Source: Moduliflexus sp964602655
Lineage (GTDB): Bacteria > Moduliflexota > Moduliflexia > Moduliflexales > Moduliflexaceae
Direction: 5' to 3'
NCBI GenBank assembly: GCA_964602655.1
Contig: CAZRSF010000003.1
Span: 1-64,000, forward strand
DNA length: 64,000 bases
Shown: piece by piece, positions 9,127 to 17,498 of the stretch
How positions within the stretch are numbered: position 1 is the first letter of the stretch
Layout: every line of letters begins with the position of its first letter
Translations under genes and position numbers: made by a program
The notes under the pieces: generated by a model
Told to the model about the DNA's origin: nothing
The model's input: the letters and a program-made list of their open reading frames with translations, nothing else
Databases searched by the model: none

Positions 9127-10638
9127 TTATTGCTGTTTTTCTTCCACTGCCACGCCAATCGAAAGGAAATAGTTTTTAATATATTTGCGATAATTCAGCG
9201 GCAGTTTCTCCTGCTGCAAGACGCTTTCGAGTTCCTGCCGGTATGGGCGGATCACCTCTTCGGTCGGCGCGTTCGCGTTGCCGATGCGGGTCACGGAGCG
9301 GATATGCACGGAGTAATCATGTTTTGTCGCCTGATTGGTCTTATCTGACACGACCTGCCCTTTCGATGCGTCGATCTCCGAAGATTCGTACTGCTGCTTA
9401 TCGCCCGGATTCAACCCGGCGGTTGCCGAACCATCACGCTCCTCGTCCTGCCCCTGCTCGCCGTATTGTTGCCCTGTCGGCATCCCTGTTCCCGAAGAAA
9501 TCTTCCCCTGCTTCGACCCCTCGTCTTCGCCGTTGCCTGAACCAGTCTGGTCATTGGCAGCGGCGCGTTGATTTTCTGTGCCGTCCGGCGTGTCCGATGA
9601 CGCGGTTTTCTCCGCATTCTCTCCATTCTGACCGGCAGATTGCGTCGGTTCTCCATCGCTTTCGCCCGAATCATCGCCCTGTTCGAACTGCTGCGCCATT
9701 TGGGACAATGCTTCGCGCAGATCGCCCAATTCATCCTGGCCGAGAGCCATGTTAGAACTCGCTTGCGAATCTTCGCCTTTTTGGAGCATTCGCTCAAGTA
9801 GTTCTTGCATGTTTTGCAATTGCGTCTGAGACATGGCGGAAGGGAGTTGTTTAATCGGCAGGTTGTCAAGCGTTTGGCCGTTCTCCGGCGCATTCGACGC
9901 GTCAAGCAATTGTTCCTGCTGGCTTTGCACGTCTTGCAGGAGGTCTTTGACAGCAGCGGCAAATTCCTGCTTCGGCAAATCGCGTTTTTCGAGTTTTTGC
10001 GCGAACTCATTCATTTTCTGAAACAACTCGCGCTGTTCCTGCTGGCGGCGCTGCTCGCGTCGTGTATTGGAAGAGGTCGTCAGCTTTTCCGGTTGAATCG
10101 TTTCCTGCGGCGCTGGCGTGTTTTGATCTGTCGTTAACGCGACATCAGGGAATATTTTTCCGTCAACCATCAGCAAACTGAGATGAATCAGCAGCAATCC
10201 GCCGCCCCAGAGCGCGAATTTCAGCAGCGGAAACGGCAGGAGTTTCGCGAAATCGAGATGACTGAGACGCTGCCCGGCGTTTCGAATCAGCGCGGGCGTA
10301 AACAGCGACGATTTGCCTGAACGCTGATATTCGAAGGCGGTGCTGAGTTCGTCATGGGAATGCAGGCGGGTATCGAATTCGATCAGGCGTTCGACCAGCG
10401 ATTTTCGCCGCAAGAAGACGACCGCAAGCGCAATGCAGGCGGAAACGCCCGCTAAAACGCTATAGAATGTCGCGTCTTTTGGCAGGGAAAACCAGCCGAA
10501 ACGTTCGCTGACGATGATGAACGTATAGAGCGAGCCTGCGCTCAGACCGGCAAACAGCAAGAATTGCGCGGCCTGCTGCCAGATAATCCGCCGTTGTAGC
10601 GCGCTGATACGATTTGCAAACAGAGAAGATGTCGTCAT
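9127..10638 (-). CDS. Membrane protein with Gln/Glu-rich coiled region, first gene of MoxR operon
   Basis: A 503-residue protein with two N-terminal membrane segments (about 23-42 and 53-73), a third near 150-168, then a long soluble region rich in Gln, Glu, Ser and Asn. That region includes EQRRQQEQRELFQKMNEFAQ and an acidic low-complexity stretch. Proteins of this build (DUF4175-like) often accompany MoxR/BatA genes. I cannot assign a reaction. The ATG at 10638 is preferred. An extension to a TTG at 10743 would add 35 residues resembling no membrane-protein start. It is the first gene of the minus-strand operon. Confidence 0.75.
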   Translation of the reverse strand: MTTSSLFANRISALQRRIIWQQAAQFLLFAGLSAGSLYTFIIVSERFGWFSLPKDATFYSVLAGVSACIALAVVFLRRKSLVERLIEFDTRLHSHDELSTAFEYQRSGKSSLFTPALIRNAGQRLSHLDFAKLLPFPLLKFALWGGGLLLIHLSLLMVDGKIFPDVALTTDQNTPAPQETIQPEKLTTSSNTRREQRRQQEQRELFQKMNEFAQKLEKRDLPKQEFAAAVKDLLQDVQSQQEQLLDASNAPENGQTLDNLPIKQLPSAMSQTQLQNMQELLERMLQKGEDSQASSNMALGQDELGDLREALSQMAQQFEQGDDSGESDGEPTQSAGQNGENAEKTASSDTPDGTENQRAAANDQTGSGNGEDEGSKQGKISSGTGMPTGQQYGEQGQDEERDGSATAGLNPGDKQQYESSEIDASKGQVVSDKTNQATKHDYSVHIRSVTRIGNANAPTEEVIRPYRQELESVLQQEKLPLNYRKYIKNYFLSIGVAVEEKQQ

Positions 10639-10749
10639 ATATTTCCCGAAAAGTGTCAATGCAACTGAATGATGAAGGCGTTTTTTCGCGTCGTTTTTCG
10701 CGCGTTTTACAGAGATACGTGTAAGGAAGAATAACAACTTCAATATCCC

Positions 10750-10777
10750 TTCTTACACGCCTCCCTGTCGTTGTCAA
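10750..10777 (-). promoter_or_regulatory. Possible promoter of the MoxR operon
   Basis: On the minus strand a perfect TTGACA (10772-10777) is followed after 16 nt by TAAGAA (10750-10755), a weak -10. It sits about 110 nt upstream of the first gene. The -35 is convincing and the -10 is not. Confidence 0.3.
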
Positions 10778-10913
10778 GAAAAACGAGACAATCTGGCCTC
10801 ATTCATCGCTTCTTACGCGAATCTCTTGACGAAATTCTTGTATTCCGAGAGATTGGAAATTTGATAGAGGAAATGGATGTACCCACCCCATTACCGCCCT
10901 CAAGAGGGAACAC

Positions 10914-12005
10914 ATGATGAAAAATAGCGGATATCTGCTGAATCGCGAGGCGTTGGCCTCGGAATATCGCGCCCGCGCGGCGACGTATCAGGCGTTTGCC
11001 GACCGGCTGCATCAGTTGTTCGGAGCGCTGCTGCGCGGCGAGGGCGCTCATCTTGACCATATCGAAGCGCGAATCAAAACGCTCGACAGTTTTTTGGAAA
11101 AAATCGAACATAAAAAATATTACGACGCGCCGTTCGAGCAAATCAAAGACCTGATCGGCCTGCGGATCGTGACCTATTATCAGGACGAAGTCGAGCGGGT
11201 ACGCGCCATGATCGAGCGCGAATTCACGGTGGATGAAGACCATTCGGTGGATAAAACCGCGAGCCTGGAAGCCGACCGTTTCGGCTATCGGTCGCTGCAT
11301 CTGATTATTTCGCTCGCGCCGAACCGGAGCGTCTTGCCTGAATGGAAGGCGTTTGCCGGGATTCCTGCCGAAATTCAGGTGCGGAGCATCCTGCAACATG
11401 CCTGGGCGGTGTTCAGTCGGGAACTGGATTACAAAGTGCCGTCGCAAGCCCCGGATGCGTTGCGGCGCAAGCTGTTTCAACTCAGCGCGCAATTGGAAGG
11501 CGCGGACGAAGATTTCACGAAACTCCGCCTCCGTTCCGAGGAGATTGCAAACGAATACCGCGCCGACGTGACGCAGGGGCAATTGGAACTGCCGTTGGAT
11601 TTGGATTCGCTGCGGGAATTTATGGAGCAGCATGTGCAGCCGCAGGAATGGGAGCGGCTCGGCGTTCGCGCCGGCATGCACCCATTCCCGCTGCTGACGA
11701 ATACGTTTCAGTCCGCCGGATTGAAAATCTTGTTGCGCGCGTTGCAAGAAACGGGGATGAAGCGGCTGGTCGAATTCGAGAAAATCTTTCCGGAATTTCA
11801 AGGCGTGGAGCCGTATCTGCGCCGTTTTGTCGAGATCGTCAACGCCAACGGCGGCAGTATTCACGCCGTGCCGGTGGATGTGTTGATCTTGCTGGTGTCG
11901 TTCGCTCGCGCTGACCGGATTGCGCCGGATTTCAACTGGGGCGGCAAATACGATCAAGTTTTTCTAAACGCTTTGCGGCAGGTCGTGGGGGAAATCGTAT
12001 TGTAG
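10914..12005 (+). CDS. Small RelA/SpoT-type (p)ppGpp synthetase
   Basis: A 363-residue protein with a single RelA/SpoT nucleotidyltransferase domain in its first 200 residues and no HD hydrolase, TGS or ACT domain. It would transfer pyrophosphate from ATP to GDP or GTP. Visible motifs are RIKTLDSFLEKI (53-64), DLIGLRIVTYY (79-89), FGYRSLHLII (123-132), and AEIQVRS followed by HAWA (152-165). A C-terminal extension of about 150 residues is helical and unassigned, longer than in minimal YjbM/YwaC enzymes. It is transcribed away from the MoxR operon. The next gene is a caspase-like protein 105 nt downstream with its own promoter. Confidence 0.88.
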   Translation: MMKNSGYLLNREALASEYRARAATYQAFADRLHQLFGALLRGEGAHLDHIEARIKTLDSFLEKIEHKKYYDAPFEQIKDLIGLRIVTYYQDEVERVRAMIEREFTVDEDHSVDKTASLEADRFGYRSLHLIISLAPNRSVLPEWKAFAGIPAEIQVRSILQHAWAVFSRELDYKVPSQAPDALRRKLFQLSAQLEGADEDFTKLRLRSEEIANEYRADVTQGQLELPLDLDSLREFMEQHVQPQEWERLGVRAGMHPFPLLTNTFQSAGLKILLRALQETGMKRLVEFEKIFPEFQGVEPYLRRFVEIVNANGGSIHAVPVDVLILLVSFARADRIAPDFNWGGKYDQVFLNALRQVVGEIVL

Positions 12006-12086
12006 GGCGAAACTGTTGTTTCGCCCTTGACGAAACAACAGTTTCGTCATACAATATGTGATGTGGACGAAAAAAGATTTTCGTCC
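12005..12086. repeat. Three consecutive GGGCGAAAC/GACGAAAC palindromes
   Basis: Three hairpin-forming units follow one another: GGGCGAAACTGTTGTTTCGCCC (arms at 12005-12026), GACGAAAC/GTTTCGTC (12030-12048) and GGACGAAA/TTTCGTCC (12065-12086). The first may end the alarmone-synthetase transcript. The second lies between the -35 and -10 boxes of the next promoter. Relatives of this family are at 37901-37926 and 44107-44134. Confidence 0.7.
12027..12055 (+). promoter_or_regulatory. Promoter of the caspase-like gene
   Basis: TTGACG (12027-12032), a 17-nt spacer and TACAAT (12050-12055) form a good housekeeping-type promoter. The spacer is the palindrome ACGAAAC-aaca-GTTTCGT, so a repressor or hairpin could act here. 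It lies 56 nt upstream of the start codon at 12111, which has a GGGAGAT ribosome binding site. Confidence 0.6.
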
Positions 12087-12110
12087 TACACGTACATGGG
12101 AGATTAAATT

Positions 12111-14339
12111 ATGAAAAAGATTCGAAAATTGTTGGCAATGTTGATGCTGTCTGGCATCGTAGCAACGACGACGCTGCCGCTGTTTGCGCAAATGCGCGGC
12201 CTGTCAATCAATGCGCCTGACACCGGCGAAGAAATTCCGCTCTACCAGGGGAGTTACGCGCTATTGATCGGCGCGAGCGACTACACGAATGGCTGGCCGA
12301 GTCTGCCGGGCGTCAAAGAGGATGTCGTGGCGGTGAAAGCCGCCCTTGAAAAACAGGGCTTCGACGTGTCGGTGGCAGAAAATCCGAATCAGTCGCAATT
12401 GCAGCAGGCGTTTACCGATTTTATCGGCAAATACGGGCAAGCCCCTGAAAATCGCCTCTTGTTTTATTTCGCCGGACACGGCCATACGCTCAAACTCGCC
12501 TACGGTGGTGAAATGGGCTATATCGTGCCAGTAGATGCGCCGAATCCGAACGACGACGAAGCGGGATTTATCGAAAAAGCGCTGGATATGCAGATGATCG
12601 AAGTCTATGCCAAGCGCATTCAGGCCAAACATGCGTTTTTTCTGTTCGATAGCTGTTTTTCCGGCTCGATTTTTTCGCTCTCTCGCGCTGTGCCGGAAAG
12701 CATTTCTTATAAAACCGCCAAACCGGTGCGCCAATTCCTGACGTCCGGCAGCGCGGAGGAAACCGTGCCGGACAAAAGCATTTTCCGCACGCAATTTATC
12801 GCTGCGCTGGACGGCGAAGCCGACGCGAATAAAGACGGCTATGTCACTGGTACGGAATTAGGCGAGTTCATGCAGGATAACGTCATTAATTATTCGCAAG
12901 GCTCGCAGCATCCGCAATACGGCAAAATCCGCCATCCGATGCTGGATAAAGGGGATTTTGTCTTCGAATTGGAAATTTCCGCGACCATCAGCGCCGGAAC
13001 GTCTGCCGAGCCGGAAACGCCTGCCTCAACGGGCGGCGCTGACCCGGAAACCGAGATGTGGAATCTCGTCAAGAATTCGACCGAAGCATCTGATGTCAAA
13101 GACTTTTTAGACGCCTATCCTGACGGCAAATTCACGAAAGCCGCGCAATTGAAATTGAAACAGCTTGAGCGCAGCAGCAGCCAAATTGTCGTGGCGCCGC
13201 CGGAGCAGCCTGCCGACCAATCCGGGCAAATGGACCCGCAAGGCGTGCTTCAACCCCAAACCGACATCGAGCAGCCGAAATCCGAGGACATCGGCGACAG
13301 CCTCTTCGAGCAAGGCGTCCTGGAATTTGCCTGGGATGGCGAGGATTGCTGGGTGGTGAATCAAGGCGACAAACAAGTCGCGTCCCAATGCGGCAGCGCG
13401 TCGGTCGAATTAGCGCCGGGACGCTATACGGTGTCCCCCATGTTATTGCCGTTTTTTATGCCGACAGAAGTGACGATTCAAGCGAATCAGACCGCCAGCG
13501 TCAAGAAAGACGCCGGAGTACTGGATGTGAAATGGGCGGAAAACGAGTGTTGGGGCATTTATCGAGGCGAGCAGGAAGTCACTTCTTTTTGCGGCAGCGC
13601 GGCCCAGATGCTCGAAGCCGGGGCATATACCGTCAAACCGACATACGGAAAGACATTCGATCCGATTGACGTGACCATCGAGGCTGGTCAAACCGCCACT
13701 ATCGAACCGAGGAGCGGACAATTCCGATTCGAATGGGCTGGCAGCGAATGCTGGACGGTGTATCGAGATAAGGAGGAAGTCCGAAACGGCTGCGGTTCTG
13801 ATACGCTCTCGCTCATTCCTGGCACGTACCTCGTGAAGCCAAGCGGTAAAGTGCTTGAGCCGTTCGAGATCACGATCGAAGCCGGAAAAACCACGACCGT
13901 CGAACGACCGAGCGGGACGTTCGATTTTCAATGGCCGGGCAACGAATGCTGGAGCGTGTATCGCAAGAATGAGACGATTGGCGATGGATGCGGCAGCGCT
14001 CAGCTTATCCTCACGCCGGGGACGTATCGAATTGAAACCATGCAAAACGTCTTCGCGCCGTTCGACATCGCGATAGAAGCCGGAAAGACGGCGACGGTCA
14101 AGAAAGCGACCGGCCAGCTTGAGGTGAAATGGGAGAATGATTCATGCTGGACGCTTCAGCGACAGCAGGATGATGTGATCTCCTCATGCGGCAACGATAC
14201 CACGACGATCACGCTTGAGCCGGGCGCATACAAGTTTGTGCCAGATCAGTCCGCTAACATGGGCGCGATGGATGTCGCCATTCAAGAACAGAAGACAACG
14301 ACCGTTCTGGTCAGCGGCGGCAAGATCGAAGTCAAATGA
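12111..14339 (+). CDS. Secreted caspase-like (C14) protein with five Cys repeats
   Basis: A 742-residue exported protein. A signal peptide (1-27, ending LPLFAQ) precedes a caspase/metacaspase domain (about 46-230). The catalytic dyad is visible: His123 in FYFAGHGHT and Cys182 in FDSCFSGS. An EF-hand-like calcium loop, DANKDGYVTGTE, follows. After a linker come five tandem repeats of 66-67 residues, each beginning E/D-x-CW (Cys413, 480, 547, 613, 679) and carrying a second CG(S/N) about 20 residues later. The paired cysteines could form disulfides outside the cytoplasm. The repeat domain is not one I recognise by name; its beta-rich pattern resembles PEGA-type surface repeats. Whether the enzyme is active, and on what, is unknown. 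Confidence 0.88.
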   Translation: MKKIRKLLAMLMLSGIVATTTLPLFAQMRGLSINAPDTGEEIPLYQGSYALLIGASDYTNGWPSLPGVKEDVVAVKAALEKQGFDVSVAENPNQSQLQQAFTDFIGKYGQAPENRLLFYFAGHGHTLKLAYGGEMGYIVPVDAPNPNDDEAGFIEKALDMQMIEVYAKRIQAKHAFFLFDSCFSGSIFSLSRAVPESISYKTAKPVRQFLTSGSAEETVPDKSIFRTQFIAALDGEADANKDGYVTGTELGEFMQDNVINYSQGSQHPQYGKIRHPMLDKGDFVFELEISATISAGTSAEPETPASTGGADPETEMWNLVKNSTEASDVKDFLDAYPDGKFTKAAQLKLKQLERSSSQIVVAPPEQPADQSGQMDPQGVLQPQTDIEQPKSEDIGDSLFEQGVLEFAWDGEDCWVVNQGDKQVASQCGSASVELAPGRYTVSPMLLPFFMPTEVTIQANQTASVKKDAGVLDVKWAENECWGIYRGEQEVTSFCGSAAQMLEAGAYTVKPTYGKTFDPIDVTIEAGQTATIEPRSGQFRFEWAGSECWTVYRDKEEVRNGCGSDTLSLIPGTYLVKPSGKVLEPFEITIEAGKTTTVERPSGTFDFQWPGNECWSVYRKNETIGDGCGSAQLILTPGTYRIETMQNVFAPFDIAIEAGKTATVKKATGQLEVKWENDSCWTLQRQQDDVISSCGNDTTTITLEPGAYKFVPDQSANMGAMDVAIQEQKTTTVLVSGGKIEVK

Positions 14340-14401
14340 AACGCTACGCCGCCGCGCTGACGGCGTTCGAAAAAGGGCTGCTGAACGAGTTGATCGGATA
14401 A
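14336..14401 (+). other. Tiny ORF overlapping the caspase stop codon
   Basis: An ATGA overlap links the caspase-like gene to a 21-codon ORF (MKRYAAALTAFEKGLLNELI and one more residue). It could be a translated micropeptide or the tail of a lost gene. There is no ribosome binding site of its own beyond coupling. Confidence 0.25.
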
Positions 14402-14431
14402 CAGAGACATACATTATGGAATACAACATTT

Positions 14432-14910
14432 ATGAAAGCCAGCGTATATTTGGATAGTACGATTTTCAGCTATTTGTTCGATGATCGAGAAAGTATTCGA
14501 ACCTATATTGATGTCACCAAACATTGGTGGGAATCCGAACGCCAGCATTTCTCGCTGTATATCTCAGAAGAAGTGATTGTAGAATTAAGCGAAGGGGATT
14601 ACCCCAATAAAAGCGCGATCTTGCGCATGATCGTCGAACTTCCCGTTCTTCCGCCGGATCACGAATTCTGGATATTGCAAAAGTCTATTTGGAAAATTAT
14701 CTCATGCCGCAAGAATATAAGGGCGATGCGATCCATTTGGCCTATGCCTCGCTGTATAAAATGGATTTTTTGCTCACCTGGAATTGGAATAATCTCGCCA
14801 ATGCCAATAAACACCAGCATATTCGGATCATTAACAGTCAAATCTTGCTGCCAACGCCTGAAATTATTACGCCGCTCACGTTATTTACGGAGGAAAATGA
14901 TGTACGCTAA
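14432..14910 (+). pseudogene. PIN-domain (VapC-like) toxin, frameshifted
   Basis: The first 80 codons encode the start of a PIN-domain RNase of the VapC type: MKASVYLDSTIFSYLFDD with the first acidic residue at Asp8, then WWESERQHFSLYISEEVIVE. After HEFW, near 14673, the frame changes by one base. The rest of the domain (DIAKVYLENYLMPQEYKGDA, then LLTWNWNNLANA) continues in another frame to a stop at 14910. One missing base would join the two halves into an intact protein of about 159 residues. It is either a real inactivation or a sequencing error. The partner gene follows immediately. Confidence 0.75.
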
Positions 14911-15091
14911 TCCCGTGTTAACCATGAAAGAACAGGTTCAACAACGCTTAGACCGCGCGGTCGAACACGATTTGCAAGCCTATATCGACAATCTGCATCG
15001 TATCGTGATGGACATTGAGAACACGTATCACATCACGTTTCGTTATGCGACTCAGGAAGCTCAGATAGAGACGAAGGCGAAGACGACATGA
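14897..15091 (+). CDS. Small partner (antitoxin-like) of the PIN toxin
   Basis: A 64-residue charged protein, mostly helical (MKEQVQQRLDRAVEHDLQ...). It overlaps the 3' end of the broken PIN gene by 14 nt. The start has a strong GGAGG five bases upstream (a second ATG follows at once). Small proteins opening with NPVL and a helix are commonly encoded beside PIN toxins of this subfamily and serve as antitoxins. That role is inferred from position and size. Confidence 0.55.
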   Translation: MMYANPVLTMKEQVQQRLDRAVEHDLQAYIDNLHRIVMDIENTYHITFRYATQEAQIETKAKTT

Positions 15092-15169
15092 ACAACGCAA
15101 GATGAGAGGCCGAATGATGGCGCAACGTTTGACGTGTTCTTTGCGCCTTCGCGCTGAATTCGACAGATC

Positions 15170-15313
15170 ATGCCAGAGAACAGACATCTTCTCAATGAAG
15201 TCAACACCGTCCTACAAACGACGCTGGGGCAGGCCATCCGGAACGTGATTCTCTTTGGCGAGCGAATCAGGGCAAATCAACGCGGATTTCGTTGTTATGC
15301 GCGTCGCGAATAA
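15170..15313 (+). pseudogene. Fragment of a MNT-type nucleotidyltransferase
   Basis: A 47-codon ORF reads MPENRHLLNEVNTV and then IRNVILFGERIR. The second part matches the start of minimal nucleotidyltransferases, whose motif is hLFGSRARG followed by DSDxD. Here the motif is already degraded and the similarity stops near 15265, where sequence from an opposite-strand gene end begins. It is probably a truncated remnant. Confidence 0.35.
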
Positions 15314-15425
15314 CTGCCGTCAGCGGCGCTTTGGATGTTAGCAGCAATGGCAGCGGAATCTCAGCCTGCCACACATCCGGCGTTGTAATCGGGAACGATT
15401 TCTGCGATTGACGCAATGGACTCAA
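15267..15425 (-). pseudogene. C-terminal remnant of an unrecognised minus-strand gene
   Basis: A 52-codon open stretch, preceded by an in-frame stop, encodes FPITTPDVWQAEIPLPLLLT and then APLTAVIRDAHNNEIRVDLP. Composition and third-position bias look like genuine coding sequence, but there is no proper start or ribosome binding site. Its end overlaps the nucleotidyltransferase fragment, marking a recombination junction. I do not recognise the family. Confidence 0.35.
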
Positions 15426-15882
15426 TCAGATTGCTTTTATCGGCTGTAAAATTTTCCGACAGTTTCTTTTCTCGCTGTCCTGGCCTGAAACATCAGGGAA
15501 AACCTTGAGTTATGCCGCAAACGCCTGTCGAAAATTTTTACAAGATGACGTTGACAAGGCTTGCCGAATGTTTATCAATAGGTGAACCATCAAAAAAAAT
15601 ATGACTGTTTGTCATCCTTGCAGATAAAGCCAACCCAAGATCGCTTCAACCAAAATCCTTTTCAGTGCAGGTCGTATGGTATAAAAGTTGCTTGTTCATA
15701 GCCATCATTCTATTCGAAACCGCATATTTGCCGCTCCAATCTTCTGCAATAGAAGGAGGTGGATCATATAACCCGCAGATTTCAGCTTGCCCGATTCATC
15801 CCCAACACAATCGTATTTCGTATTCGTCGTACACTGCTGTCACAACATAATTCATTGACGACTTTTGGTCAGGAGGAACACT
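15426..15882. other. Noncoding stretch upstream of the exported-protein genes
   Basis: No supported gene is seen here. A TTGACA at 15551-15556 with TATCAA 16 nt downstream is a weak promoter candidate for the gene at 15883. A 61-codon ORF at 15665-15850 has a hydrophobic start but no convincing ribosome binding site or coding bias. Confidence 0.4.
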
Positions 15883-17475
15883 ATGAAACTGTCTTGTAAA
15901 CGTTCTATCGCGATGACTCTTCTAAACGTGATGATGCTTGCCGCGCTGACGCTGCCTGCTTTGGCGCAAGTGCCGAAAAAAATCAATTATCAGGGCATGT
16001 TGACGACCGGTACGCCGCCCGTGCCTGTCACCGGAACACAGACCATGATCTTCTCGTTGTATGACGTGGCGTCCGGCGGCGCGGTGCTCTGGACGGAAAG
16101 CAGATCGGTCACATTGGACAGCGCGGGACGGTATAGCGTGGATTTAGGCGCGGTCAATCCGATTAATTTAGCGCAGGCCAAACCGTATTGGCTTGGGGTG
16201 AAAGTGGGCGCAGACCCGGAGATGTCGCCGCGCAAGGAATTGACAAGCGCGATGTATTCACTGTTTGTAGATGGGATTACGGTCAAAAATGGGAATGTCG
16301 GAATTGGAACAACCACTCCTTCTTCAAAACTTGAAATTGTTGGGACATCTGAAAGCTATCCCAATAACAAAGCACTTACTATTTATACAAATGGTGAAAG
16401 TACTGGTTTTAAAGATCAAGTTGTCGTTCGCAGTAGTTTAAGTACTGGATATGGAATCGCTTTTGCCGGACAAGGCCATCATCGTGGTGGTATTTACGCG
16501 GAAAATGCCGGAGGGACAACAAATGAACGCGGAAATATTGGAATATGGGCTCGAAATCAGGGGAATATTTATTTGGATGCGGGCAAGGTTGGAGTTGGAA
16601 CAACAAATCCCTCACAAAAATTAGATGTAACTGGAAATATTCATGTTTCTGGAAGTTTAGGGGTTGGGCCAGATACTCCCTGGTCATCTCAATCAGGAAT
16701 CTATCTTGACAGTGGTAGTGGTCGGACTCCATCAAGGATCGTTTGGGATGATCGTTCAGATACGGGATTTCAAATTTATGAGGATGGGGCTGCTAATGCG
16801 CTATATTTTACAAGTACAAAAGGCGGTGGAACTTCCGAAGAATGGCGGTGGAAAAGTGCAACTTTTGGAGATATGATGTCCATTGGTAATTCAATTATTA
16901 TGAGACGTCCATTAGAACGATATGAGACAAGAGATGTTATTAATGGTACTGAAGATGCTGTACTGATAAAAGGAGTATGGAATTTGCAGACAACATGGCC
17001 GAGTGCAAGTATTCGTTTTGGTCATACTGGCTATCGTTCATCTTTATTATTCCAAACGTATCATGATGATGTCTGGGCTGATCAGACAGACATGGTGATC
17101 ACAAATAATGGGAATGTTGGCATTGGAACAACAAACCCAACTAATAAATTAAGTGTGAATGGCACAATCCGCGCAAAAGAGATTATCGTCAATACTGGCT
17201 GGGCGGATTTTGTGTTCGATAAGGCATATCAACTGCCATCTCTCAGCGAAGTAGAGCAACATATTTCAACCGAAAAACATCTCCTCGGTATTCCTTCCGC
17301 GCAGGAAGTCGAACAGAACGGCGTCAGCCTCGGCGACATGCAAGCCAAACAACTGCAAAAAATCGAAGAGTTGACGCTGTACATGATTGAAATGGATAAA
17401 AAGGTGACGGCCTTGCAGCAGGAAAATGAGCAATTAAAACAAGAACTTGAAGCATTTAAAAATAAGGCTCAATAA
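15883..17475 (+). CDS. Exported fibre-like surface protein
   Basis: A 530-residue exported protein. The signal peptide (1-29, ending LTLPALAQ) is followed by a beta-sandwich-like domain (INYQGML... PYWLGVKVG...SPRKELTSAMYSLFVD) typical of secreted proteins in Bacteroidetes and related phyla. Then come repeats of the GNVGIGTTNPSxKL(D/E)V type found in phage-tail-like and trimeric fibre proteins, at about 137, 240 and 415. The C-terminus is a coiled coil (QLQKIEELTLYMIEMDKKV). A surface fibre or adhesin is likely, and no chaperone-of-endosialidase catalytic site is seen. The ATG at 15883 has a strong AGGAGG. An upstream TTG would overlap that site. The central part is clearly more AT-rich than neighbouring genes. 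Confidence 0.8.
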   Translation: MKLSCKRSIAMTLLNVMMLAALTLPALAQVPKKINYQGMLTTGTPPVPVTGTQTMIFSLYDVASGGAVLWTESRSVTLDSAGRYSVDLGAVNPINLAQAKPYWLGVKVGADPEMSPRKELTSAMYSLFVDGITVKNGNVGIGTTTPSSKLEIVGTSESYPNNKALTIYTNGESTGFKDQVVVRSSLSTGYGIAFAGQGHHRGGIYAENAGGTTNERGNIGIWARNQGNIYLDAGKVGVGTTNPSQKLDVTGNIHVSGSLGVGPDTPWSSQSGIYLDSGSGRTPSRIVWDDRSDTGFQIYEDGAANALYFTSTKGGGTSEEWRWKSATFGDMMSIGNSIIMRRPLERYETRDVINGTEDAVLIKGVWNLQTTWPSASIRFGHTGYRSSLLFQTYHDDVWADQTDMVITNNGNVGIGTTNPTNKLSVNGTIRAKEIIVNTGWADFVFDKAYQLPSLSEVEQHISTEKHLLGIPSAQEVEQNGVSLGDMQAKQLQKIEELTLYMIEMDKKVTALQQENEQLKQELEAFKNKAQ

Positions 17476-17498
17476 CTATCGAATTGGAGGGAATAGAC

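Noticed and set aside
10803..11957. 384-codon minus-strand ORF opposite the alarmone synthetase gene
   Set aside because: It mirrors the RelA/SpoT gene, has an Arg/His/Gln-heavy composition typical of antisense frames and no family motif.
15665..15850. 61-codon ORF with a hydrophobic start, possible secreted peptide
   Set aside because: No ribosome binding site, no coding-like third-position bias, and a short tail of mixed composition; kept only as a note in the noncoding entry.
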